Positions 1 through 7,214 of a stretch of DNA of 8,802 nt are shown piece by piece; the stretch's first letter is position 1, and each line of letters begins with the position of its first letter. A program made the translations under genes and the position numbers. Below the pieces are notes generated by a model. The model saw only the letters and a program-made list of their open reading frames with translations, had not been told where the DNA came from and did not search any database. The DNA is from Planctomycetota bacterium (GTDB taxonomy: Bacteria > Planctomycetota > Planctomycetia > Isosphaerales > Isosphaeraceae). Where the stretch lies: the NCBI GenBank assembly GCA_021777685.1, contig JAJYDH010000261.1:1-8802 (forward strand), read 5' to 3'.

Positions 1-1
1 G

Positions 2-3000
2 GCCAACACCCGCGACGAGATCCACCGGGCGCTCGACCTCGCCGAGGAGTTCGGCACCGACGCGGCGATCGTCGGCGGCCGGGAGGCGAACAAGGCCGTC
101 GCCCGGCTCCGGTCGAAGGATATCCCTGTCATCCTCCGCCTCGACTTCCCCGAGGAGCCCAGGGTCCCGACCGAGGCCGAATATCGCAAGAAGTCGGCCG
201 AGGACCGCGACGAGCCGCTCAAGGTCCTCGCCGAGAAGGCCGCGAGTTGGAAGGAGCGGGTCGCCGTCGCCAAGACTCTTGCGGCGGCCAACGTCCGGTT
301 CGCCTTCGCCGCCGAGGGCACCGGCGGCCGGGCCGACGCCTTCCACGCCCAGCTCCGCAAGGCCATCGCCGCCGGCCTCCCGCGAGACGCCGCGATCGAC
401 GCCCTCACCCGCCGGGCCGCCGAGATCGCCGGCCAGGGCAAGAAGCTCGGCACGATCGAGCAGGGCAAGCTCGGCCACCTCGTCGTCATGACCGCCCCCC
501 TCGGCGACGAGAACGCCAGGGTCCGCTACGTCCTGGCCGACGGGATCAAGTTCGACCTGGAGAAGGCCAACGCCGCCCCCGCCAAGGGCAAGGGGCAGCT
601 CGGCGGAGCCGGGGTCGAGTCGGCCAAGGGCAAGGGGCGACGCAAGGCCCAGGAGAAGGAGGAGGCCCCCGAGGTCGCCAGGAAGGACGAGGTCAAGAAG
701 GACGAGCCGAAGAAGGAAGAAACCAAGGTCGCCGAGGCGAAGAAGGACGAGCCGAAGCCCGACCCCACCAGCACGCCGAAGTCCGAGGACGACCAGGGGC
801 CGAAGTCGCCGTTTGTGGACATCGCCACCGAGTTCGACCCCGACCGCAGGCCGTCGATCAAGACCGGCGGGACCGTCCTGATCAAGGACGCCACGATCCT
901 GACCGTCACCCGGGGGACCATCCCCCGGGGGTCGATCCTCGTCAGGGACGGCAAGATCGCCGAGGTTGGCGCCAACGTCGTCGCCCCCGAGGGCGTGACG
1001 GTCCTCGACGCGACCGGGCTGGTCGCGATGCCGGGGATCATCGACACCCACTCGCATCAGGCGATCCAGGGGGGCGTCAACGAGATGAGCCTGTCGATCG
1101 TGCCCGAGGTCCGCGTCAAGGACGTCGTGACCGGCGACGATCCGGGGATCTACCGGGCCCTGGCCGGCGGGACGACCGCGGCTCGGCTCCTCCACGGCTC
1201 GGCCAACACGATCGGCGGCCAGGACGCCGTCATCAAGCACAAGCCCGGCCAGCCGGGCCGCGAGATGATCCTCCGCGACGGCCCGCAAGGCGTGAAATTC
1301 GCCCTCGGCGAGAACGTCACCCGCATCTCCGGCCGGTTCCCCAACACCCGGATGGGCGTCGAGGCCACCATCGAGCGGGCCTTCCAGGAAGGCCGCGCCT
1401 ACCGCGAGTCGATGAAGGCGTATGAGGCCGCCAGGGGCCGGGGCGAGGTCGCGCCGCCGCCTCGCCGGGACCTCCGGCTGGAGGCGCTGGCGGACATCCT
1501 CGACGGCAAGATCAAGATCCACAGCCATTGCTACCGGAACGACGAGATCCTGATGCTCCTCCGGGTCGCCGCCCGGCACGGGGTCCGCGTCCAGTCGCTC
1601 CAGCACGTCCTGGAGGGTTACAAGGTCGCCGCCGAGATCGCCGCCCACGGCGCCAGCGCCTCGACCTTCTCCGACTGGTGGGCCTACAAGATCGAGGCGT
1701 TCGACGCCATCCCGTTCAACGCGGCCGTGCTCTCCGAGGCCGGCGTCTCGGTCTGCATCAAGAGCGACAGCGAGGAGCTGATCCGCCACCTCTACCTCGA
1801 GGCCGCCAAGATGGTCAAGTACGGCGGGGCGGCCGAGGACCAGGCCCTGGCGATGATCACGATCAACCCCGCCCGCGAGCTGGGTCTCGACCGCCGGCTC
1901 GGATCGATCGAGGTGGGCAAGGACGCCGACATCGCCCTCTTCAACGCCCACCCCTTCGACGGCTTCGCCCGCTGCGAGCTGGCCCTGGTCGACGGCGAGG
2001 TCCACTTCCAGCGCAAGGCGAAGGATGGCAAGCTCACGCCCCGGCCCGGCGACCACTCGGCCATGCCGGCGGCGGCCTTCGCGGCCGAGGCGAAGGGCAG
2101 GACCCTCGACCTGGCCCGCGTCGCGAACGGCACCTACGCCGTCACCGGCGCAACGCTGCACCCGGTCTCGGGCCCGGACATCCCGGGCGGGACGATCGTG
2201 ATCTCGGCCGGCAAGATCGCGGCCGTCGGCGACTCGAAGACCCCGATCCCGGCCGACGCGAAACAGATTGACGCGAAGGGGTTCGACGTCTGGCCCGGCC
2301 TGATCGACGCCGGCTCGCCCTTGGGCCTGTACGAGGTCGGGAGCCTCCGCGAGACGCAGGACTCGTCCGACTCGGCCGAATACCAGCCCGAGCTGCGGAC
2401 GAGCGTCGCCCTCCACCCCGACAGCGAGCTGATCCCCGTCACCCGGGCCAACGGGGTCCTGGCGACGTTCGTCCAGCCCACCGGCGGCGTGATCGCCGGC
2501 CAGGGGTGCGTGATCGGGCTCGACGGCTGGGTCCCGTCGGAGATGGTCGTCCTCGACCCCGCCGGCCTGGTCGTGAACATCCCAAGGCACGTCTCGCCCA
2601 ACGCCGAGGGGCGGGGCCGGGCCGCCGGTATGGGAGGGAGCGGCGATTCATCCGCCCGCAAGGCTCGCCTGGAGGCGATCCGCGAGGAGTTCCGCCGGGC
2701 CCTGGCGTATGACAAGGTCGTCGCCGCCGCTCGGGACCGCAAGGCCCAGGCGCCGACGCCCGACCCGAGGCTGGCGGCCCTCCTCCCCTACGCGAAGGGG
2801 GAGAAGCCGGTGATCTTCCGGGCCGAGGGGCGCGTCGAGATCCTCGACGCCCTCAAGATCGCCGCCGACCTCAAGCTCAAGGCCGCGATCTCCGGCGGCG
2901 CCGAGGCGTGGAAGGTCGCCGACGCTCTGAAGGCGGCCAGGGTGCCGGTGCTGATCGCCGGGACGCTCCGGCTCCCGACCGAGTCGACCGACCCCTACGA

Positions 3001-3478
3001 CGCCGTCTACGCCAACCCGGCCAGGCTCCACGAGGCGGGCGTGAGCTTCGCCATCAGGTCGGGCGGCAGCGGCGCCGATGCGGCGACCGCGTCGAGGAAC
3101 CTCCCCTACGAAGCGGCGACCGCCGTCGCCTACGGCCTGCCCGAGGCCGCGGCGCTCAGGGCCGTGACCCTCGCCCCGGCCGAGATCCTCGGCGTCGCCG
3201 ATCAGCTCGGCTCGCTGGAGGTCGGCAAGCGGGCCAACCTGATCATCACCCTCGGCCACGTCCTCCAGCCGACGACGGAGGTCAAGGGGCTGTTCCTGGC
3301 CGGCAAGCCCTTGACGCCCGAGAGCCGCCATACTCGGCTCTACGCCAAGTTCCGGGGACGGCTCGCCGAGGTCAGGGCCGGGACCGCCCCCCTCGGGATC
3401 GAGGTCGACCCCGGCAGCCCTTCGACGCCCGCCACCGCCCCGTCGCCGGCCTCGGCGGGCCAGGAGGATCGAAAGTAG
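2..3478 (+). CDS. Multi-module amidohydrolase (5' end missing), imidazolonepropionase-like
   Basis: The frame is open from base 2 to the TAG at 3476-3478, so the gene begins left of the window; 1158 residues are visible, numbered here from codon 2-4. Residues 1-185 are the end of a first amidohydrolase-like module, closing with the usual sequence LGTIEQGKLGHLVV. Residues about 189-270 are a Lys/Glu/Pro linker. Residues about 286-687 form a complete metal-dependent hydrolase: HSH at 350-352 (strand 1), His507/His509, His535 in LQHVLEGYK, and Asp589 in KSDSEE, followed by ITINPARELG and GSIEVGKDADIALF. Residues about 711-1107 are a third module in which HSH is replaced by GSP (771-773), so it is probably not catalytic. 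A Pro/Ala/Ser tail ends the protein. The substrate cannot be deduced; hydrolysis of a cyclic amide or peptide-like bond is only the family expectation. A signal peptide, if present, lies outside the window. Confidence 0.9.
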   Translation, partial: ANTRDEIHRALDLAEEFGTDAAIVGGREANKAVARLRSKDIPVILRLDFPEEPRVPTEAEYRKKSAEDRDEPLKVLAEKAASWKERVAVAKTLAAANVRFAFAAEGTGGRADAFHAQLRKAIAAGLPRDAAIDALTRRAAEIAGQGKKLGTIEQGKLGHLVVMTAPLGDENARVRYVLADGIKFDLEKANAAPAKGKGQLGGAGVESAKGKGRRKAQEKEEAPEVARKDEVKKDEPKKEETKVAEAKKDEPKPDPTSTPKSEDDQGPKSPFVDIATEFDPDRRPSIKTGGTVLIKDATILTVTRGTIPRGSILVRDGKIAEVGANVVAPEGVTVLDATGLVAMPGIIDTHSHQAIQGGVNEMSLSIVPEVRVKDVVTGDDPGIYRALAGGTTAARLLHGSANTIGGQDAVIKHKPGQPGREMILRDGPQGVKFALGENVTRISGRFPNTRMGVEATIERAFQEGRAYRESMKAYEAARGRGEVAPPPRRDLRLEALADILDGKIKIHSHCYRNDEILMLLRVAARHGVRVQSLQHVLEGYKVAAEIAAHGASASTFSDWWAYKIEAFDAIPFNAAVLSEAGVSVCIKSDSEELIRHLYLEAAKMVKYGGAAEDQALAMITINPARELGLDRRLGSIEVGKDADIALFNAHPFDGFARCELALVDGEVHFQRKAKDGKLTPRPGDHSAMPAAAFAAEAKGRTLDLARVANGTYAVTGATLHPVSGPDIPGGTIVISAGKIAAVGDSKTPIPADAKQIDAKGFDVWPGLIDAGSPLGLYEVGSLRETQDSSDSAEYQPELRTSVALHPDSELIPVTRANGVLATFVQPTGGVIAGQGCVIGLDGWVPSEMVVLDPAGLVVNIPRHVSPNAEGRGRAAGMGGSGDSSARKARLEAIREEFRRALAYDKVVAAARDRKAQAPTPDPRLAALLPYAKGEKPVIFRAEGRVEILDALKIAADLKLKAAISGGAEAWKVADALKAARVPVLIAGTLRLPTESTDPYDAVYANPARLHEAGVSFAIRSGGSGADAATASRNLPYEAATAVAYGLPEAAALRAVTLAPAEILGVADQLGSLEVGKRANLIITLGHVLQPTTEVKGLFLAGKPLTPESRHTRLYAKFRGRLAEVRAGTAPLGIEVDPGSPSTPATAPSPASAGQEDRK
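581..757 (+). repeat. In-frame direct repeats encoding the charged linker
   Basis: Two pairs of exact direct repeats lie inside the amidohydrolase gene. A 16-base unit, GCCAAGGGCAAGGGGC, occurs at 581-596 and 623-638, 42 bases apart. An 18-base unit, AAGAAGGACGAGCCGAAG, occurs at 695-712 and 740-757, 45 bases apart. Both offsets are multiples of three, so the reading frame is kept. They encode AKGKG and KKDEPK motifs in a Lys/Glu/Pro stretch that is probably disordered and separates the first module from the second. Slippage or unequal exchange is the likely origin. Confidence 0.8.
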
Positions 3479-3534
3479 ACGCGGGTCGGATTGCGGCCTC
3501 GTAGTCGACCGGGGCCAATGAGGCTGTCCGGTTC

Positions 3535-3615
3535 ACATGGTCGATCCTTGATGGTCGATGGACGATGGGTGCAAACGCATCCGATCGGCCATCGACCATC
3601 GTCGATCGGTCATGT
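3535..3615 (+). repeat. Long imperfect hairpin downstream of the amidohydrolase gene
   Basis: Arms 3535-3569 and 3581-3615 pair around an 11-base loop. By hand count, 28 of 35 positions are Watson-Crick pairs, three more are G-U pairs if the plus strand is transcribed, and four are mismatches. The core GATGGTCGATGG (3550-3561) is matched exactly at 3589-3600. It starts 57 bases after the amidohydrolase stop and is less GC-rich than the flanking genes. There is no following T-run, so it is not a standard intrinsic terminator, but it could protect or end the amidohydrolase transcript. Confidence 0.7.
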
Positions 3616-3651
3616 CTTACGGATCGGACAAGCTCAGAGGCTATCCGGAAA

Positions 3652-3728
3652 GGTCTCGCGGCCCGGAAACGGGGACTGGCTCCGCAGCGCAGCGGAGGTG
3701 CCCGTCCCCGTTTCCGGGCCGCGAGACC
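3652..3728. repeat. Stem-loop 1: perfect 25-base stem
   Basis: Arms 3652-3676 and 3704-3728 are perfect reverse complements over 25 bases, around a 27-base loop (3677-3703). A second small stem, CTCCGC (3680-3685) with GCGGAG (3692-3697), can form inside the loop. The inner 53 bases (3664-3716) are an inverted copy of stem-loop 2. Confidence 0.85.
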
Positions 3729-3750
3729 CCCGTCCCGGCCGGGAAGGGGG

Positions 3751-3801
3751 CGGAATGGGGACGGGCACCTCCGCTTCGCTCTCGAGCCAGTCCCCATTCC
3801 G
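3751..3801. repeat. Stem-loop 2: inverted copy of stem-loop 1
   Basis: Arms 3751-3762 (CGGAATGGGGAC) and 3790-3801 are perfect reverse complements, around a 27-base loop (3763-3789). Read on the opposite strand, the loop matches the loop of stem-loop 1 at 23 of 27 positions. The stems differ at matched positions on both arms, so pairing is kept in each copy. Confidence 0.85.
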
Positions 3802-3837
3802 GCCCTCACGCGGATAGCCTCTCAGCCTGTCCGCGAA

Positions 3838-4770
3838 TCAGACGGCGGAGCCCGAGGCTTCCTCGTGCCGGAGGATCGCCAGCGCCAGGGCCAGCGAGTT
3901 GAGCCGGGTCGCGGCGGTGTCGGCCCTGGACATGAAGGCGACGGGGACCGTCGTGCCCCGGAGGACGCCGCCGAAGTGACAGTCGGCGGTGTACATGATC
4001 GCCTTGACCGTCAGGTTGGCCGAGAGGAGGTCGGGGAAGACCATCGCGTCGGCAGCCCCGACGACCTCGCCCCCGGCCCGCTTCTTCCCGCCGGCGTCGG
4101 CCGAGTAGGCCAGGTCGAACGAGAGCGGCCCCTCGACTGGCGCCCCGGGGAACTCGCCGTCGCGGCCCCTCCGCCGGATCTCGGCCGCGTCGACCGTCTC
4201 GGGCATCGTCACGTCGACCGCCTCGGTCGCGGCCATCAGCGCGACCCGAGGACGGCCCTCGCCGAGCGACCGGGCGGCGGCGATCGCATGGCGGACGATC
4301 TCGACCTTGCTCGCGAGCTTCGGCCTGACGCAGACGCCGGTGTCGGCCATGAGGAATCGGCGCCCGTCGTCGGCGATCTCCATCAGGACGACCTGGCAGG
4401 CGACCCGTCCCGACCGGATGCCGTGCCCGGGGTCGAGCACCGCCTGCATCAGGGCCGGCGTGGCGATCTGGCCCTTCATGAGCATCGCGGCCCGTCCCTC
4501 GCGGACCTCCAGGACCGCCGCGACCGCCTGATTGGCCACGTCCGCGACGTCCCGGATCGAGAACCCGTCCAGGTCAACGCTATTCTCGTCCGCCACCCGG
4601 CGGATCTCGGCCCCGGAGCCCACGACGATCGGCTCGACCCACCCCCGGTCGGTCGCGACCCGGAGCGCCTCCAGGACCGTCGGGTCGGCACCCCCGGCCA
4701 CCGCGAGGGGGACGGGAGACCGCAGGGCGTCGGCCTCCTGGTGAAGCCGGCCGAATCCGGGCAAGCTCAT
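3838..4770 (-). CDS. ptb: Phosphate butyryltransferase (phosphate acyltransferase family)
   Basis: A 310-residue cytoplasmic enzyme expected to exchange the CoA of butyryl-CoA, or a related short acyl-CoA, for phosphate. Length and motifs fit the Ptb branch of the phosphate acetyl/butyryl transferase family: MLMKG (96-100) followed by TPALMQAVLD (104-113) and GIRSG (117-121), MADTG (141-145), VEGPLSFDLAYS (212-223), FPDLLSANLTVKAI (245-258), and SRADTAATRLNSLALALAI (281-299). The start at 4770 is preferred because GGAGAG lies eight bases upstream; an in-frame ATG at 4801-4803 lacks such a site. The stop is TGA (3838-3840), only four bases from the intergenic repeat element. No butyrate kinase gene is in the window, so the pathway is not shown. 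A short phosphate acetyltransferase is the main alternative; acyl chain preference cannot be read from the sequence. Confidence 0.88.
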   Translation of the reverse strand: MSLPGFGRLHQEADALRSPVPLAVAGGADPTVLEALRVATDRGWVEPIVVGSGAEIRRVADENSVDLDGFSIRDVADVANQAVAAVLEVREGRAAMLMKGQIATPALMQAVLDPGHGIRSGRVACQVVLMEIADDGRRFLMADTGVCVRPKLASKVEIVRHAIAAARSLGEGRPRVALMAATEAVDVTMPETVDAAEIRRRGRDGEFPGAPVEGPLSFDLAYSADAGGKKRAGGEVVGAADAMVFPDLLSANLTVKAIMYTADCHFGGVLRGTTVPVAFMSRADTAATRLNSLALALAILRHEEASGSAV

Positions 4771-4778
4771 CGCGAGGG

Positions 4779-4784
4779 CTCTCC
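4779..4784 (-). promoter_or_regulatory. Shine-Dalgarno site of ptb
   Basis: The minus strand reads GGAGAG, then eight bases, then ATG. It decides the start at 4770 over the in-frame ATG eleven codons further upstream. Confidence 0.6.
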
Positions 4785-4874
4785 GTTTCGATGACCTCGG
4801 CATCCCCGGGGCGGCGGGTTTCCGGATCAAGGGAGGATGTCGTTCACCGCGAAGGTCGCCATCGAGTTCTCCCG

Positions 4875-6548
<1,674 letters not shown>

Positions 6549-6634
6549 GGACGGACCCTGGTGCGGACGCGGGAAATGGCGGCGCCGGCGCCACGCGATC
6601 GACGACGGTTCCCACCCAGTAGACCCGAAGGACG

Positions 6635-6663
6635 GCCCTCGCGGAAGGCCGATTCGCGAGGGC
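6635..6663 (-). promoter_or_regulatory. Hairpin in the leader of ettA or trailer of the small membrane protein gene
   Basis: GCCCTCGCG (6635-6643) and CGCGAGGGC (6655-6663) are perfect 9-base inverted arms around an 11-base loop, in the 171-base gap between the small membrane protein gene and ettA. There is no T-run after it. A separate 12-base palindrome, GGCGCCGGCGCC, lies at 6581-6592. Either could be chance in such GC-rich DNA. Confidence 0.35.
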
Positions 6664-6719
6664 GCGGGGGATCGGCCGGGATCTCCGCCGGGGGGCCGTC
6701 GCGAGGTCCGGAGGTCGCG

Positions 6720-6935
6720 TCAGGGGCGCGCCTGGGCCACTTTCGGGCTGGCCTCGCAGGAGCAGGGCCGCTCCGGGAGGTGATGGATGCGGCATTTCGC
6801 GCAGAAGGCCAGGGGCTCGTCGGGATCGGAGGCCCGGGGCTTCGACCTGTCGCCGAAGGCCAGATAGACCAGGATCAGGGCGATCCCGAGCAGATGAAGG
6901 CTCGGGTCGACCAGGCAATTGCGGACGAAGCGCAT
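6720..6935 (-). CDS. Small single-helix membrane protein with a Cys/His (zinc-like) cluster
   Basis: A 71-residue protein of unrecognised family. Residues about 13-28 (LHLLGIALILVYLAFG) form one hydrophobic segment long enough to cross the membrane. A short charged linker follows, then CAKCRIHHLPERPCSC, with Cys45, Cys48, His51, His52, Cys58 and Cys60; this resembles a compact zinc ribbon or other metal site. With the Arg residues near the N-terminus (2 and 5) and positive-inside expectation, the cluster would face out, but this is inference. The start at 6935 is chosen because GGGGAG sits eight bases upstream, and because the frame further upstream encodes only Arg/Pro/Gly-rich sequence typical of non-coding GC-rich DNA. 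It lies 171 bases before ettA on the same strand. No function is proposed. Confidence 0.72.
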   Translation of the reverse strand: MRFVRNCLVDPSLHLLGIALILVYLAFGDRSKPRASDPDEPLAFCAKCRIHHLPERPCSCEASPKVAQARP

Positions 6936-6943
6936 CGGTCTCG

Positions 6944-6949
6944 CTCCCC
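6944..6949 (-). promoter_or_regulatory. Shine-Dalgarno site of the small membrane protein gene
   Basis: The minus strand reads GGGGAG, eight bases, then ATG at 6935-6933. This supports the short 71-residue form over a longer reading of the same frame starting at 7202. Confidence 0.55.
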
Positions 6950-7154
6950 GACGTGACGGCCCACCGCGTGACGAAGTCGCGATGATCGGGCGGGCGGGCG
7001 GACGTCGTGGGGGTCTGCGCATTCCCCGAAGGCCGGGGCGCGAGTTGATGCCGCCTCGATGGGCCGAGAGGAGACGTCCTCGACCTTTCCCGAACGGGTA
7101 GTCGGTATCTGGCCGACGTCCGCGACGCGAACCGGTCCCGAATCCCTCGACGAT

Positions 7155-7188
7155 GCCTCGCCTCACATCTACCCTACGACGGCGAGGC
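7155..7188 (-). terminator. Hairpin just after the cyclophilin gene, possible transcript end
   Basis: GCCTCGCC (7155-7162) and GGCGAGGC (7181-7188) are perfect 8-base arms with an 18-base loop, starting 26 bases past the stop codon of the minus-strand cyclophilin gene. No T-run follows, so the terminator call is weak. The rest of the 279-base gap (6936-7214) shows no recognisable promoter or gene. Confidence 0.3.
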
Positions 7189-7214
7189 GATCGGCGGGCC
7201 ATTCGGGCCGGGAA

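Larger units (their letters stand above)
3625..3833. repeat. MITE-like or REP-like palindromic element with 23-base terminal inverted repeats
   Basis: The left end 3625-3647 and the right end 3811-3833 are inverted copies matching at 21 of 23 positions; the left copy begins CGGACAAGCTCAGAGG. Between them lie two stem-loops in opposite orientation (3652-3728 and 3751-3801) and a 12-base palindrome, TCCCGGCCGGGA, at 3733-3744. No convincing coding sequence is inside. The right end stops four bases short of the stop codon of the convergent ptb gene. I see no clear flanking target duplication. A small non-autonomous mobile element is one reading; a bidirectional transcription-end structure for the convergent genes is another. 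Together with the upstream hairpin it fills most of the 3479-3837 gap; bases 3479-3534 show nothing recognisable. Confidence 0.7.

Noticed and set aside
488..490. ATG at 488 as the start of the amidohydrolase
   Set aside because: The frame is open back to base 2 and encodes a plausible amidohydrolase C-terminal half just before it. The ATG is an internal Met within the motif LGHLVVMTAP.
247..1425. A 392-codon open frame overlapping the amidohydrolase gene
   Set aside because: It is a shifted frame of the amidohydrolase gene; its Arg/Gly/Pro-rich product has no domain features.
3652..3801. Classical intrinsic terminators for the convergent genes
   Set aside because: The hairpins are strong, but no T-run follows either on either strand, so the standard definition is not met; a termination role remains possible.
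3536..3833. CRISPR-like array
   Set aside because: The repeats are inverted pairs of differing length, not regularly spaced direct repeats with unique spacers.
3565..4794. A 409-codon plus-strand frame across the repeat element and ptb
   Set aside because: It reads through the palindromes and then antisense to ptb; its product is low-complexity and unlike any family I recognise.
4801..4803. In-frame upstream ATG as the ptb start
   Set aside because: No ribosome binding site precedes it, and it would add RSSKRRALA, which does not look like a Ptb N-terminus; GGAGAG fits the start at 4770.
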